Below, piece by piece: positions 18,336-29,266 of a DNA stretch of 64,000 nt. Made by a program: the position numbers and the translations under genes. The DNA is taken from assembly GCF_902143515.1 (NCBI RefSeq), contig NZ_CABFVD010000006.1, forward strand, positions 151,989-215,988. Reading direction: 5' to 3'. How positions within the stretch are numbered: position 1 is the first letter of the stretch; each line of letters opens with the position of its first letter. The DNA is from Hathewaya massiliensis. Lineage in GTDB: Bacteria; Bacillota; Clostridia; Clostridiales; Clostridiaceae. Below the pieces are notes generated by a model that made no database searches, had not been told where the DNA came from, and worked only from the letters and a program-made list of their open reading frames with translations.

Positions 18336-20204
18336 TTATTTATTTTTACCCTTAAAATATTCAACTATACTCTCTGCCGCTTTTTTACTTATAGTAGGAG
18401 TATCTAGCAATTCTTCTAAAGAGGCCTTTTTTATATTCTCTACACTTCCAAATTTTTTTAATAAGGCTCTTCTTCTTTTTTCTCCTATATTCGGTATGTT
18501 TTCTAAAATAGAGTGTAGAGTCCTCTTATCTCTTAAACTTCTATGGTACGTTATAGCAAACCTATGAACTTCATCTTGAATTCGAGTGATTAAGTGCATA
18601 AGCTGAGAGTTACTTTTTATAATCAATTCTTCGTTATTATATATTAAGCCTCTAGTTCTATGGTTATCATCCTTTACCATTCCGCATACGGGTATATTTA
18701 CATTTAATTCTTTTAAAACTTCTAAGGCTATATTTATTTGACCCTTTCCTCCGTCCATAAGAATTAAATCTGGAAATACACTAAACTTTCCCTCTATAAA
18801 ATTAATTTCTCTTTCTGTTATCTTTTTTATTTCTTTTAGTCCATGCGAAAACCTTCTATACAGTACTTCCCTCATACTATCATAATCATTAGGTCCTTCC
18901 ACTGTATTTATTTTAAATCTTCTATAATCACTATTCTTAGGTTTTCCTCTTTCAAAAACTACCATAGTTCCAACAGAATCCATACCCATAAGATTAGATA
19001 TATCATATGCCTCTATTCTTTCAATTTTGTTTTCTAATCCTAATATATCAGCTAGCTCTTCCATAGCAATTCTTTCTAATTCTTTTTCTTCTAATATCTT
19101 TTGTTTAAAACTATCTAAGGTTAACTTAGCATTGCTCTTAACCAATTCAAGAATTTTCTTCTTTTCACCTATTTGAGGTATTTTTATAGAAACCTTAACT
19201 CCAGATTTTAAGCTTAACCAGTCTGAAACTAATTCCTCTTCTTCCATTGAAGGGACATAGATAACTTTAGGTATAAAGGCCGTTCCACTATAGAAAGATT
19301 TAATAAAATCATATATTATATGACCATCACTTAAATCCGCTGTATTTTCTAAAGTAAAGTTTTCTCTCCCTATAATCTTCCCATCTCTTAAAAAGAATAT
19401 TTGAACACAGGTATCTTTTTCATCTTTATATAAATTGATATAATCCTCATTATTAAAATTATTTGATACAATTTTTTGTTTTTCTAAAACTACTTCTATA
19501 GATCTTATCTTATCTCTTAAAACTGCAGCCTTTTCAAAGTTAAGTTCCTCTGAGGCTTTTTCCATATCTTCCTTTAATTTATAAAGCATAGCCTTATCTT
19601 TTCCATTTAAAATATCTATAATTTCATGAACCATTTCTCTATACTCATTTTTACTTATATATCCTGCACAAGGTGCTTTACACTTACCTATATGATAGTT
19701 TAAACAAGGTCTTATGGGATCTTTACCCTCTTTTATAGAGAGTTTACACGTTCTAAGAGGAAATATTCCTTTTAAAAGCTCAACCACCTCATATACTGAT
19801 TTTGAATCTGTATAAGGTCCGAAATATTTAGCTCCATCATTCACATAATTTCTAGTAACAAAAATTCTTGGAAAATCCTCTTTTAAGGTAATTTTAATAA
19901 AGGGATAATATTTGTCATCTTTTAATAATATATTATATTTTGGACTATATTTTTTAATTAAATTACATTCTAATATTAAGGCTTCCATTTCTGAATCCGT
20001 TATTATATATTCAAATTCTGCAATATTTTTTACCATTGCCTTAACTTTTTCTGAATGGTTTTTAGAGTTTTGAAAATATTGTCTTACCCTATTTTTCAAA
20101 ATTTTAGCTTTTCCTACATAAATAACTTCACCTAATCTATTTTTCATTAGATAAACCCCTGGCTTATCTGGAAGGTTTTTTAAATGGTATTCAAAATCAA
20201 ACAC
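18336..20204 (-). CDS. uvrC: Excinuclease ABC subunit C
   Basis: Makes the 3' and 5' incisions around bulky DNA lesions with UvrB. It has 622 residues. In order: GIY-YIG nuclease (KPGVYLMKNRLGEVIYVGKA near residue 14), a Cys-rich patch near 170, a UVR motif near 205-240 (EKASEELNFEKAAVLRDKI), the RNase H-like UvrC domain (EAYDISNLMGMDSVG near 395) and tandem helix-hairpin-helix at the end (NIPNIGEKRRRALL near 577). The GTG start has AGAGGTGA upstream. It lies 31 bp after the YdjM-like gene and may share its LexA-type control. Confidence 0.96.
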   Translation of the reverse strand: MFDFEYHLKNLPDKPGVYLMKNRLGEVIYVGKAKILKNRVRQYFQNSKNHSEKVKAMVKNIAEFEYIITDSEMEALILECNLIKKYSPKYNILLKDDKYYPFIKITLKEDFPRIFVTRNYVNDGAKYFGPYTDSKSVYEVVELLKGIFPLRTCKLSIKEGKDPIRPCLNYHIGKCKAPCAGYISKNEYREMVHEIIDILNGKDKAMLYKLKEDMEKASEELNFEKAAVLRDKIRSIEVVLEKQKIVSNNFNNEDYINLYKDEKDTCVQIFFLRDGKIIGRENFTLENTADLSDGHIIYDFIKSFYSGTAFIPKVIYVPSMEEEELVSDWLSLKSGVKVSIKIPQIGEKKKILELVKSNAKLTLDSFKQKILEEKELERIAMEELADILGLENKIERIEAYDISNLMGMDSVGTMVVFERGKPKNSDYRRFKINTVEGPNDYDSMREVLYRRFSHGLKEIKKITEREINFIEGKFSVFPDLILMDGGKGQINIALEVLKELNVNIPVCGMVKDDNHRTRGLIYNNEELIIKSNSQLMHLITRIQDEVHRFAITYHRSLRDKRTLHSILENIPNIGEKRRRALLKKFGSVENIKKASLEELLDTPTISKKAAESIVEYFKGKNK

Positions 20205-20235
20205 TATATCACCTCTTTCTCCCTATTCTACATTC

Positions 20236-20859
20236 CTATTTAAAACTTATAGGTAGAAGTTCCCAAGGCATTAAAGCATACATAATATATAAAAGTAATA
20301 CTATATTTATAAATCCCTCTATCCCTTTTCCTAATTTTGAATTTAGTGAATAATTTAGGGGGAACTTTATCTTTTTCTTATTTATAGGATAAAACAAGGG
20401 TATCCCTGCTTTAGTAAGCATATCACAAAGTAAGTGTCCACCATATCCTAAAACTATATAAAAAGTTAGGTAGGGCTTTGAAAACTTAGTTTCCCAAAGT
20501 GCTCCTATTACACTAAAAATTAAAAAACCTAAAAAACTATGAGAAAATCCATTTCTGTGAGAGTTTAGAGATATAACAATAAAAGAAATCCCTAAGGCCT
20601 TAAGTGCTAAATCATTCCAGTATATATAATCAAACCAAAGTATTAATATTCCAATGCATGCGTAAAAAGTTCTTTTAGTATTTTCATTTTTTATGGGAAG
20701 TATGTATTTATTTAATATGCTTTTAGGGTGGTCAATATCTGGTAAAAGTGCTGCTCCAACAGTTACTATTAGACCTAAAACTTCAAATTTCCCGGGTAAT
20801 TTCCCACAAAAAAACACATAACTTGATAACCCCACCATAGCATGAGTTTTTCCTTGCAT
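20236..20859 (-). CDS. YdjM-like membrane-bound metal-dependent hydrolase
   Basis: A 207-residue membrane protein. MQGKTHAMVG at the start and PDIDHPKS near residue 45 are metal-binding motifs of the YdjM (DUF457) family, and the later HRNGFSHS segment fits it as well. About five hydrophobic helices are visible. I chose ATG 20859 because AAGGAG lies seven bases upstream; an upstream in-frame start at 20892 has no ribosome site. E. coli ydjM is LexA-regulated, and a LexA-like site lies about 95 bp upstream here. The substrate is unknown. It is directly upstream of uvrC (31 bp). Confidence 0.85.
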   Translation of the reverse strand: MQGKTHAMVGLSSYVFFCGKLPGKFEVLGLIVTVGAALLPDIDHPKSILNKYILPIKNENTKRTFYACIGILILWFDYIYWNDLALKALGISFIVISLNSHRNGFSHSFLGFLIFSVIGALWETKFSKPYLTFYIVLGYGGHLLCDMLTKAGIPLFYPINKKKIKFPLNYSLNSKLGKGIEGFINIVLLLYIMYALMPWELLPISFK

Positions 20860-20924
20860 AATAGTCTCCTTATTAGGTAATAATTTTACCAAAAAACAAC
20901 TTGATCATTCCCCATTATACCACA

Positions 20925-20964
20925 ATTATAGACATATTATAAGTTTAAACACAACATACGTTCG
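20925..20964 (-). promoter_or_regulatory. Candidate promoter with LexA-like box upstream of ydjM-like/uvrC
   Basis: GAAC-GTAT-GTTG on the minus strand (20963-20952) matches the firmicute LexA/DinR core GAAC-N4-GTTC at all but the last base, with a C on the outer side. It overlaps a candidate -35 (TTGTGT), with TATAAT at 20930-20925 after 18 bases. Another TATAAT lies at 20919-20914. Confidence 0.5.
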
Positions 20965-20989
20965 AAGCCTTTTCACTATACAAATTAAA

Positions 20990-21034
20990 AGGAATTTTCT
21001 AATGAAAACTTTAATTTCAAATTAGAAAATTCCT
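20990..21034 (-). terminator. Bidirectional terminator after the penicillin-binding protein gene
   Basis: AGGAATTTTCTAAT (20990-21003) pairs with ATTAGAAAATTCCT (21021-21034). TTTTAATT follows on the minus strand and GTTTTTTAT on the plus strand. Confidence 0.8.
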
Positions 21035-21039
21035 GTTTT

Positions 21040-22443
21040 TTATCTTTGTAAATAGCTCTTTACTAAATCTCTTGAAATAGTTGCTGCGGTACTTCCACCA
21101 GTACCTCCTTCTTCAACTAATACGGCAAAAGCTATTTTAGGTTTATCATAGGGTGCAAATCCTATAAACCATGAATGTGATTCAGAACTTTCCATATGTT
21201 CTGCCGTACCTGTTTTACCGCAAACTTGAATGCCATCTATAGCAGCTTTTTTACCTGTTCCTCTGTTTACTACATCTTTCATATAACCTTTCAGCAAATT
21301 AGCCTGCTCAGGTGAAAGAGGCTCTCCTAAAACTTCTCCCTTATATGATTTAATATTTTTATTATTATCAGTTATAACATTAGTTACCATAATAGGTTTC
21401 ATTAACTTGCCATTATTAGCTACAGAACTAGCAACTAAGGCCATTTGGATTGGTGTTGTAAGAACACTTCCTTGTCCTATAGCACTTTGTGCAATGTTAC
21501 CTTGTTCATAGTTTTTAAGCTCTGGAAATCTACTATTTTCTATTACTAAACCTTCTGCAGGTATGTTTTTATTAAAAAAGAAGTTCTCTGTACTTTGTTT
21601 TAGTTTTGCATTTCCTAAATCTAATCCTAATTGTCCAAAAACTACATTACTAGAATTAACAAATGCATCCCTAAAGTCTATGTTTCCTAAAGCATGCCCT
21701 CCATAATTTTTTAGAGAGTATTTATCGTTAAACTTTAATACTCCATTATCTTTAAAGGTTCTGCTCGTAACCCCTGGCATATTCTGTAGTGCACTTGTGG
21801 CAGTTACAACTTTAAATATAGACCCAGGAGGATATAGGCCTGAGGTAGCTCTATTTAGCAGGGGGCTATTTTTATCTGCATTTAGGTTTTTCCATGAATC
21901 TTTTAAATTATTAGGATTATAAGTAGGTTTTGAAACTATAGCTAAAACTTCTCCTGTAGATGGATCTAATGCAACGATTGAACCTTTTCTATCGCCTAAA
22001 AGCTCACTGGCTTTTTTTTGAAGTCCTGTGTCTAAGGTTGTAACCACATTATATCCTTTTTTAACACCTTTTTTGTTTATAGGGTTAAAAACGCCTTCTA
22101 TTTTACCCATAAGCTCCTTATCATAGATTCTTTGTAATCCTGTAAGTCCATATACATCATCCATGTATCCTAGAACATGTGCAAAGTCTCCTCCACCAAT
22201 ATAATTAAGACTCTGCTTTCCATTTTTTACTCCATTGCTCTTTACTAAAACTTTTTTATCTCTATCTAAAATACTTCCTCTTTCTGTATTGTTTCTCTCA
22301 TACCACAATCTATTATTAAAAGTACTACTTTCTATCTTTTCTCCATGTGCAACGTAAGTATACATAATGTAGGAAATTAACATTATAAAAAGCAATAAGA
22401 ATATGACTAAAACTTTTTTTATGTTTTGTGATATATCTCTCAT
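21040..22443 (-). CDS. Class B penicillin-binding protein (transpeptidase, PbpA-like)
   Basis: Cross-links peptidoglycan outside the membrane. It has 467 residues with one N-terminal membrane segment (about 11-31). The transpeptidase domain has the three expected motifs: S208-I-F-K, S264-S-N and K410-T-G-T. The protein is shorter than SpoVD or FtsI (over 600) because the N-terminal dimerisation region is reduced, and it has no PASTA repeats. It follows the ftsW/rodA gene by two bases and an FHA gene before that, a common clostridial-actinobacterial arrangement. It probably works with the adjacent SEDS glycosyltransferase. Confidence 0.9.
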   Translation of the reverse strand: MRDISQNIKKVLVIFLLLFIMLISYIMYTYVAHGEKIESSTFNNRLWYERNNTERGSILDRDKKVLVKSNGVKNGKQSLNYIGGGDFAHVLGYMDDVYGLTGLQRIYDKELMGKIEGVFNPINKKGVKKGYNVVTTLDTGLQKKASELLGDRKGSIVALDPSTGEVLAIVSKPTYNPNNLKDSWKNLNADKNSPLLNRATSGLYPPGSIFKVVTATSALQNMPGVTSRTFKDNGVLKFNDKYSLKNYGGHALGNIDFRDAFVNSSNVVFGQLGLDLGNAKLKQSTENFFFNKNIPAEGLVIENSRFPELKNYEQGNIAQSAIGQGSVLTTPIQMALVASSVANNGKLMKPIMVTNVITDNNKNIKSYKGEVLGEPLSPEQANLLKGYMKDVVNRGTGKKAAIDGIQVCGKTGTAEHMESSESHSWFIGFAPYDKPKIAFAVLVEEGGTGGSTAATISRDLVKSYLQR

Positions 22444-22445
22444 AT

Positions 22446-23717
22446 TTACCTACCCTCTTCTGAAATTTTCTGAAGAATACCTAAGGAAAAAAATGTTACT
22501 ATCATAGAACTTCCTCCTTGACTTACAAAGGGCAAAGTTATGCCTGTAAGTGGTACTGCTCCAGTAACTCCACCAATAATAACAAGTACCTGTGCAGCTA
22601 TCATAGTGCTATATCCTACAGCAAGTAACTTTGAAAAATCATCTTCTGTATATATAGCAGCTCTCATGCATCTATAAAAAAGTAAGAAGTATAAAAGCAT
22701 AATTGCTATGCCCATTACTATTCCCATTTCTTCACATATAGCAGCAAAGATAAAGTCTGAAGTAACAACAGGTATTGCCTTAGGTTGCCCTAATCCTAAA
22801 CCTGAGCCAAAAAAACCTCCAGATACAATAGCAATTAAAGACTGAACCAATTGATGCCCTTCATTATAACCATACTTAAAAGGATCTAACCATATCTGTA
22901 CTCTCACTCTTACGTGTCCAAAAAGTTTATAACTTATGATACCACCTAATATAAACAGTATAAAACATACAATTACATACTTAAATTTAGATGTTCCAAT
23001 ATACAACATAGTTACAGATATACCAAAAAATATTAGAGCTGATCCTAAATCTTTTTGAAGAACCATAAACCCTAAGGTTATCATAACAATTAAAGCTGGT
23101 TCTATTAAAAGTATTATACTTTTTTTTGATTTTTCAAAACTCCTTTTATTACCTAAGTTATTCTTTTGGATAAAATCATCCATCTTGCTTTGATAGTCCT
23201 TTAAAGCTGATGCTAAGTACGCAACTAAAGCTATTTTCCCGAACTCTGAAGGTTGAAAAGTAAATCCTGCAACAGTTATCCAGTTTTTTGAACCAAACTT
23301 TGCTTCAGCAAATAGTGTTCCCATAGACATAAACATTACAGTTACTATTAAATAAAAATACTTGTACTTAGAAAATCTTTTTAAATCTGGTATTACAACC
23401 ACTATAAATATAAATAAGCATATTCCTATAGTAAACCACATTACTTGTTTTATAGATGCTAATTTATCTAATCTATATAGCATTACAATCCCTATTACAG
23501 ATAGTATGTTTGCAAATATAAGTATGTATTTATCTCCATCTGGAAAGAATTTTCTTATAATAAAATGAGAATATGCTAGTAAAACACATAAAATCCCAGC
23601 CATAGCAAGGGAACCTTTATCGAAGGTGCTTTGAATTATGGCTAGATTAAAAAAACAAACTAATGTCAATAAATAAGTAAGCCTTAATAACTTTTTTTCT
23701 TTCTTATAATAATTCAT
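22446..23717 (-). CDS. FtsW/RodA/SpoVE family SEDS peptidoglycan glycosyltransferase
   Basis: A 423-residue polytopic membrane protein with about ten hydrophobic segments. SEDS family features include a GSKNWI segment near residue 142, FQPSEFGKIA near 153, an LQKDLGSALIFF-like segment near 220, and a C-terminal PLTGITLPFVSQGGSS. It polymerises glycan strands from lipid II with its partner penicillin-binding protein, encoded two bases downstream. FtsW, RodA or SpoVE identity cannot be fixed from sequence and context alone. The ATG follows AGGAGG. Confidence 0.92.
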   Translation of the reverse strand: MNYYKKEKKLLRLTYLLTLVCFFNLAIIQSTFDKGSLAMAGILCVLLAYSHFIIRKFFPDGDKYILIFANILSVIGIVMLYRLDKLASIKQVMWFTIGICLFIFIVVVIPDLKRFSKYKYFYLIVTVMFMSMGTLFAEAKFGSKNWITVAGFTFQPSEFGKIALVAYLASALKDYQSKMDDFIQKNNLGNKRSFEKSKKSIILLIEPALIVMITLGFMVLQKDLGSALIFFGISVTMLYIGTSKFKYVIVCFILFILGGIISYKLFGHVRVRVQIWLDPFKYGYNEGHQLVQSLIAIVSGGFFGSGLGLGQPKAIPVVTSDFIFAAICEEMGIVMGIAIMLLYFLLFYRCMRAAIYTEDDFSKLLAVGYSTMIAAQVLVIIGGVTGAVPLTGITLPFVSQGGSSMIVTFFSLGILQKISEEGR

Positions 23718-23735
23718 TTTATTTCCTCCTAATAA

Positions 23736-24182
23736 TTAGGATATAACCTTAAAAACTGCACTTCCAATCTTTATGCTATCACCTGGATTCAATAAGGAAT
23801 CATTGCTTAATAAATTATTATTTAAATAAGTACCATTGGTACTATTTAAATCAGATATTAAATAAGCATTATTTTTCATGTATATTTTTGCATGATATGA
23901 AGAAACATATGAATCATTAAGGATTAGCAAATTATCTGGTTTTCTTCCTATGGTTAAATCTCCATTAATTGGAATTACTGATCCAGGCCTTAAGTTTATA
24001 TTTCCTCCTGAGCTTACAACTTCTAGGCCAACAGATCTTCTCTTATTGTTTCTTGAATTACTCTTTTTACCTTTAGGATTTTTAATGTCTCTATACATTA
24101 TGATTAGGGCTAAAAATATTATTATATATATTATTCCTATGATTACAAATTTAAATATTGAACTTAAACTCTCCAACCCCAT
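23736..24182 (-). CDS. FHA-domain membrane protein
   Basis: A 148-residue protein with one N-terminal membrane helix (about 9-28), a short basic linker with many K/R/N and a C-terminal forkhead-associated domain (about residues 70-148). FHA signatures GRKPDN, SYVSSYHAKI and LNSTNGTYLN are intact, so it should bind phosphothreonine. It is first in the fha-ftsW/rodA-pbp unit, where FHA proteins link serine/threonine kinase signalling to wall synthesis. The kinase is not in this window. Confidence 0.88.
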   Translation of the reverse strand: MGLESLSSIFKFVIIGIIYIIIFLALIIMYRDIKNPKGKKSNSRNNKRRSVGLEVVSSGGNINLRPGSVIPINGDLTIGRKPDNLLILNDSYVSSYHAKIYMKNNAYLISDLNSTNGTYLNNNLLSNDSLLNPGDSIKIGSAVFKVIS

Positions 24183-24323
24183 AAACTCACTCCTCTTTTA
24201 AATATTTTAGCTCTTAACTCTTTTTTTGTATCATGGGTAAACTACTATCTACTTCGATTTATAGTAGCTAATTCCAGATTTCTCAAACACTAATTAAAGC
24301 TATTCATATAAGTATCTTTTAAT

Positions 24324-24358
24324 AATTAAGACTAGCTAAATAGAAGCTAGTCTTAATT
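24324..24358 (-). terminator. Hairpin downstream of uvrA
   Basis: A perfect 14 bp stem (24324-24337 with 24345-24358) and a seven-base loop, 12 bp past the uvrA stop. The trailing T-run on the minus strand is broken (TTATTAAAAG), so termination may be moderate. It separates uvrBA from the FHA unit. Confidence 0.7.
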
Positions 24359-24369
24359 TCATAGCTTTA

Positions 24370-27192
24370 TTATAGCATTTTTTTAAGATATTGTCCTGTA
24401 TATGAATGCCTATTTTTAGCTATTTCTTCGGGAGTTCCAGTACAAAGTATAGTACCACCTTTTTCTCCACCTTCAGGTCCAAGGTCTACTAAGTAGTCTG
24501 CTGACTTTATTACATCTAAGTTGTGCTCTATTACTACTATGGTATTACCACCTTGAACTAATCTTTGTAAAATTTTTATTAATCTACTTACATCATCAAT
24601 ATGAAGTCCTGTTGTAGGTTCATCTAAAATATAAAAAGTTTTTCCTGTGCTCCTTTTTGAAAGTTCTGATGCAAGTTTTATTCTTTGTGCCTCTCCTCCT
24701 GACAACTGGGTTGAAGGTTGACCTAATCTCACATATCCTAAACCAACATCCATTAAGGTTTGTAACTTATTCTTTATTCTAGGAATGTTCTCAAAAAACT
24801 CTAGAGCTTCTTCTACGGTCATGTTTAATACATCATCTATACTTTTACCCTTGTATTTTACCTCTAAGGTTTCCCTATTGTATCTTTTTCCCTTACAAAC
24901 TTCACAAGGAACATATACATCAGATAAAAACTGCATTTCAATTTTTATAATTCCATCTCCATGACAAGATTCACATCTTCCACCTTTTACATTAAAACTA
25001 AATCTTCCTGGCTTATATCCTCTCATTTTAGCTTCTGCTGTGGTAGAGAATAGCTCTCTTATAACATCAAAAACTCCAGTATATGTTGCTGGATTAGACC
25101 TTGGTGTCCTACCTATAGGGCTTTGGTCTATATTTATTATTTTATCTATATTTTTATAACCTAAAATTTCCTTATGTGCACCTGGCATATTTCTAGAACG
25201 GTTTATGTTTCTAGACAATCCTTTATAAAGTATTTCATTTACTAGAGTACTCTTCCCAGAACCAGATACCCCTGTTACGCAGGTAAATAAGCCAAGAGGA
25301 AACTCTACATCTATATTTTTTAAATTATTCTCTTTTGCTCCTATAATCTTAATAGCTTTTTCACCTGGTGTTCTTCTTTCTGTAGGAACCTCAATGATTT
25401 TCTCTTCTCTTAAGTATTGACCAGTAATGGATTCTTTACACTGTTTAATCTCTTCTAAAGTTCCAGCTGCTACAATTTTGCCACCATTTTCTCCTGCTTT
25501 TGGTCCTATATCTACTACAAAATCAGCTTCTTTTATGGTATCTTCATCATGTTCAACAACTATTAAGGTATTTCCTAAATCCCTTAAATGTTTTAGGGTA
25601 GAGATTAACCTATCGTTATCTCTTTGATGAAGCCCTATACTAGGCTCATCTAATATATATAGAACCCCTACTAAACTAGAACCTATTTGAGTTGCAAGCC
25701 TTATTCTTTGTGCTTCTCCTCCTGACAAAGTTCCTGATGCCCTAGAAAGATCTAAATATTCTAGTCCTACATCTACTAAGAACCTTAATCTACTATTTAT
25801 CTCTTTTAATATTTGATTTCCTATTATTTGATTCTTCTCACTTAGTTCCAAAGTATTCAAAAAATCTAATTCTTCTTTTATTGCCATATTACAAAATTCA
25901 TATATATTTCTCTCTCCTACAGTAACAGATAAAGCTTCTGGATTAAGCCTAGCTCCCTTACACTTAGGACAAGGCGTATCCTTCATAAATTGCTCTATCT
26001 CTCTTTTTATGTAATCTGAATTAGTTTCCAAATACCTTCTTTTTAAACTAGGTATAATTCCTTCATATTTATGATTGTACACTCCATACCTAAAATCTTT
26101 AACATATTCAACCTTTAGACGTTCATCCTTTGTTCCATATAAAAGCATATCCAAAATTTCACTGTCTAAATCTTTTATTGGAGTCTCTAAAGAAAACTTA
26201 TACTTTTCACATAGAGCCTTTAAAACAGCATATCTCCATGAATCTTCTTTAAGACTTCCTTCACCATAGCAAGCTATAGCCCCACTCATTATACTCTTTT
26301 CTTTATCTGGTATTATTAAATCCTCATCTATTTCCATTAAAGTTCCAAGTCCATCACAATGGTCGCATTTTCCATAAGGAGAGTTAAAAGAAAATAATCT
26401 AGGAGCTATTTCCCCTATACTTATACCACACTCTGCACAAGAAAAATTTTCACTAAATAAAATATCCTCTCCATCTATTATATTTATAATAACTAATCCC
26501 TCTGCAAGTTTTAAAGCTGCTTCTAAGGAATCTGATAATCTACTTTCTATACCTTCCTTAACTACTATTCTATCTATAACTATTTCAATAGTATGCTTTT
26601 TATTCTTTTCAAGTTTAATTTCACTTTCAGTTATGTCATAGATCTCACCATCTATTCTGGTTCTTACATATCCATTTTTCTTTATATTCTCTAAAACTTT
26701 TTGATGCTCTCCCTTTCTCCCTCTTATTATGGGAGCAAGAACTTGAAGTTTAGTTCTCTCTTCTAACTGCATAATTTTATCTACCATAGTATCTATACTT
26801 TGCTGGCTTATCTCCTTACCGCATTTAGGACAATGTGGTTTTCCTATTCTTGCATATAAAAGTCTTAGATAATCATAAATTTCTGTTACTGTTCCCACTG
26901 TAGAACGAGGGTTTCTACTAGTAGTCTTTTGATCTATTGATATAGCAGGTGAAAGTCCCTCTATATATTCTACATCTGGCTTATCCATTTGACCTAAAAA
27001 TTGTCTTGCATAAGCAGATAAAGATTCTACATACCTTCTCTGCCCTTCTGCATATATAGTGTCAAAGGCTAAGGATGATTTTCCTGAGCCAGAAAGTCCT
27101 GTAAAAACTATAAACTTGTCTCTTGGTAACTCTAAATCTACGTTTTTTAAATTATGAACTTTTGCACCTTTTATTATTATTTTATCTTTCAT
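24370..27192 (-). CDS. uvrA: Excinuclease ABC subunit A
   Basis: ATPase dimer that finds DNA damage and loads UvrB. It has 940 residues, the usual length. Two ABC modules are present: Walker [15 protein letters not shown] near residue 32 and [14 protein letters not shown] near 640, each with an LSGGEAQRI signature. Three zinc-binding CxxC pairs occur (CPKCGKE near 121, CAECGIS with CDHCDG near 250-280, and CESCHGDG with CEVCKGKR near 735-765). It lies 22 bp after uvrB in the LexA-boxed uvrBA operon. Confidence 0.97.
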   Translation of the reverse strand: MKDKIIIKGAKVHNLKNVDLELPRDKFIVFTGLSGSGKSSLAFDTIYAEGQRRYVESLSAYARQFLGQMDKPDVEYIEGLSPAISIDQKTTSRNPRSTVGTVTEIYDYLRLLYARIGKPHCPKCGKEISQQSIDTMVDKIMQLEERTKLQVLAPIIRGRKGEHQKVLENIKKNGYVRTRIDGEIYDITESEIKLEKNKKHTIEIVIDRIVVKEGIESRLSDSLEAALKLAEGLVIINIIDGEDILFSENFSCAECGISIGEIAPRLFSFNSPYGKCDHCDGLGTLMEIDEDLIIPDKEKSIMSGAIACYGEGSLKEDSWRYAVLKALCEKYKFSLETPIKDLDSEILDMLLYGTKDERLKVEYVKDFRYGVYNHKYEGIIPSLKRRYLETNSDYIKREIEQFMKDTPCPKCKGARLNPEALSVTVGERNIYEFCNMAIKEELDFLNTLELSEKNQIIGNQILKEINSRLRFLVDVGLEYLDLSRASGTLSGGEAQRIRLATQIGSSLVGVLYILDEPSIGLHQRDNDRLISTLKHLRDLGNTLIVVEHDEDTIKEADFVVDIGPKAGENGGKIVAAGTLEEIKQCKESITGQYLREEKIIEVPTERRTPGEKAIKIIGAKENNLKNIDVEFPLGLFTCVTGVSGSGKSTLVNEILYKGLSRNINRSRNMPGAHKEILGYKNIDKIINIDQSPIGRTPRSNPATYTGVFDVIRELFSTTAEAKMRGYKPGRFSFNVKGGRCESCHGDGIIKIEMQFLSDVYVPCEVCKGKRYNRETLEVKYKGKSIDDVLNMTVEEALEFFENIPRIKNKLQTLMDVGLGYVRLGQPSTQLSGGEAQRIKLASELSKRSTGKTFYILDEPTTGLHIDDVSRLIKILQRLVQGGNTIVVIEHNLDVIKSADYLVDLGPEGGEKGGTILCTGTPEEIAKNRHSYTGQYLKKML

Positions 27193-27214
27193 AGTTTTCC
27201 CTCCCTTAAAAGGA

Positions 27215-29191
27215 CTACTCTTTAACTTGGTTTTTTAAAGATGTTATAATATCTCTTAATTCAGCTGCTTTTTCAAACTCTAGGTTTTTAGCTGCTTCCT
27301 TCATATCTTTTTCATATTCATCTATTAAAGATAATATCTCTTCTTTATTTCCTTCTACAATAGGTTCTGATATATTATATTGTTCCTCCTCTTCTGCTGA
27401 AGTTGTTGCCTCTATTATTTCTCTTATATCTTTATAAATAGTTTTTGGTGTTATCCCGTGTTCTTCATTATATTTCATTTGTATTTCTCTTCTTCTATTA
27501 GTTTCACTTATAGCCTTATCCATTGCCTTTGTAATTTTATCTGCATACATTATAACTTTACTTTCAGAGTTTCTAGCTGCTCTTCCTATGGTTTGAATAA
27601 GAGAGGTTTCCGACCTTAAAAACCCTTCCTTATCCGCATCTAATATAGTAACTAGTGCTACTTCTGGAATGTCTAAGCCCTCTCTTAAAAGGTTGATACC
27701 AACCAAAACATCATATTTTCCTAGTCTTAAATCTCTAATAGTTTTCATTCTATCCATAGTTTTAACTTCTGAGTGAAGGTAAGCTGTCTTAATTCCCATT
27801 TCTTTTAGATATTTTGTAAGATCTTCAGCCATCTTCTTAGTTAAAGTAGTAACTAATGTTCTATATCCACGGTTTATAGTCTCTTGTATACTAGCATATA
27901 GATCATCTATTTGCCCCTCAGTACTTTTTACTATGATTTCTGGATCAAGAAGTCCTGTAGGTCTTATGATCTGCTCTGCCGTATTTTGTGAATGTTCCTT
28001 CTCATAATCACTAGGAGTTGCACTTACAAACACAGTCTGGTTTAGTCTTTCTTCAAATTCATGAAACTTTAAAGGTCTATTGTCATATGCACATGGAAGT
28101 CTGAAACCATAGTCTACAAGATTTCTCTTTCTTGAATAATCTCCACCATACATAGCTCTAGTTTGTGGGAGTGTAACGTGGCTTTCATCTATAAAAAGCA
28201 GATAATCCTTTGGAAAATAATCTAAAAGTGTATTTGGCGGTGTCCCTTTTAACCTACCATCTAGAACTCTAGAGTAGTTTTCTATACCACTGCAATATCC
28301 CATTTCTCGTATCATCTCTATATCAAAATTAGTTCTTTGTTTTAACCTTTGAGCTTCTAGTGCTTTTCCTTCTTCTAATAATTCTTTTAATCTCTCTTCT
28401 AACTCAACTTCTATTACCTTTATTGCTTTCTCTAGCCTATCCTCTGAAGTAGCAAAGTGAGATGCAGGGAATATCATAGCATGTTTTCTCTTTCCTGTTA
28501 TATGACCTGTTAGTACATCAAATTCACATATTCTATCTATTTCATCTCCAAAAAACTCTATTCTTATACCTGTATTAGTTGAGGATGCTGGAAAAATATC
28601 TATAACATCCCCTCTAACTCTAAAGGTTCCTCTAACAAAGTTTATGTCGTTTCTCTCATATTGAATGCTCACAAGATTTTTCATTACTTCATTTCTTTGA
28701 ACTTCCATACCTTCTCTTAAAGATACTGTAAGTTTTTTATATTCTTCCGGATTACCTAATCCATAAATACAAGACACAGAAGCTACAACTATAACATCTT
28801 TTCTCTCTAAAAGAGCAGCTGTAGCAGAGTGTCTTAATTTATCTATTTCATCATTTATAGCAGCATCCTTCTCTATAAATGTATCCGTTTGGGGCACATA
28901 AGCCTCTGGCTGATAATAGTCATAGTAAGATACAAAGTATTCTACGGAGTTCTCTGGGAAAAACTCTCTAAATTCAGAACATAACTGAGCTGCAAGAGTT
29001 TTATTATGAGCTAAAACTAGGGTTGGCTTTTGAACCTTTTCAATAATATTAGCCATGGTAAAAGTCTTACCTGACCCCGTAACTCCAAGAAGAGTTTGAA
29101 ATGACTTTCCCTTCTTTATCCCATCTGCTATGGATTCTATAGCCTGTGGTTGATCACCAGTTGGTTTAAACTTAGAATGAACTTTAAACAT
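27215..29191 (-). CDS. uvrB: Excinuclease ABC subunit B
   Basis: DNA-damage verification helicase. It has 658 residues from ATG 29191. Walker A is GVTGSGKTF near residue 39, the beta-hairpin [12 protein letters not shown] near 90 probes the lesion, and the DESH box (IDESHVT) lies near 332. The UVR motif at the C-terminus ([13 protein letters not shown]) contacts UvrC. I chose ATG 29191 because GGAGG lies seven bases upstream; an upstream TTG at 29212 lies in the LexA box. It is first in uvrBA. Confidence 0.97.
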   Translation of the reverse strand: MFKVHSKFKPTGDQPQAIESIADGIKKGKSFQTLLGVTGSGKTFTMANIIEKVQKPTLVLAHNKTLAAQLCSEFREFFPENSVEYFVSYYDYYQPEAYVPQTDTFIEKDAAINDEIDKLRHSATAALLERKDVIVVASVSCIYGLGNPEEYKKLTVSLREGMEVQRNEVMKNLVSIQYERNDINFVRGTFRVRGDVIDIFPASSTNTGIRIEFFGDEIDRICEFDVLTGHITGKRKHAMIFPASHFATSEDRLEKAIKVIEVELEERLKELLEEGKALEAQRLKQRTNFDIEMIREMGYCSGIENYSRVLDGRLKGTPPNTLLDYFPKDYLLFIDESHVTLPQTRAMYGGDYSRKRNLVDYGFRLPCAYDNRPLKFHEFEERLNQTVFVSATPSDYEKEHSQNTAEQIIRPTGLLDPEIIVKSTEGQIDDLYASIQETINRGYRTLVTTLTKKMAEDLTKYLKEMGIKTAYLHSEVKTMDRMKTIRDLRLGKYDVLVGINLLREGLDIPEVALVTILDADKEGFLRSETSLIQTIGRAARNSESKVIMYADKITKAMDKAISETNRRREIQMKYNEEHGITPKTIYKDIREIIEATTSAEEEEQYNISEPIVEGNKEEILSLIDEYEKDMKEAAKNLEFEKAAELRDIITSLKNQVKE

Positions 29192-29206
29192 ATCTTTGCC
29201 TCCATT

Positions 29207-29259
29207 GAACAAACGTTCGTTTATACTACTATTTTATGTTTTTAAACTGCTTATGTCAA
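29207..29259 (-). promoter_or_regulatory. uvrB promoter with perfect LexA (DinR) box
   Basis: On the minus strand TTGACA (29259-29254), 17 bases and TAAAAT (29236-29231) form a strong sigma-A promoter. The box GAAC-GTTT-GTTC (29218-29207) matches the LexA core at every fixed base, with flanking C and A. It lies just past the predicted transcription start, in front of the ribosome site, where a bound repressor would block uvrBA. Confidence 0.85.
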
Positions 29260-29266
29260 GGTAAGC

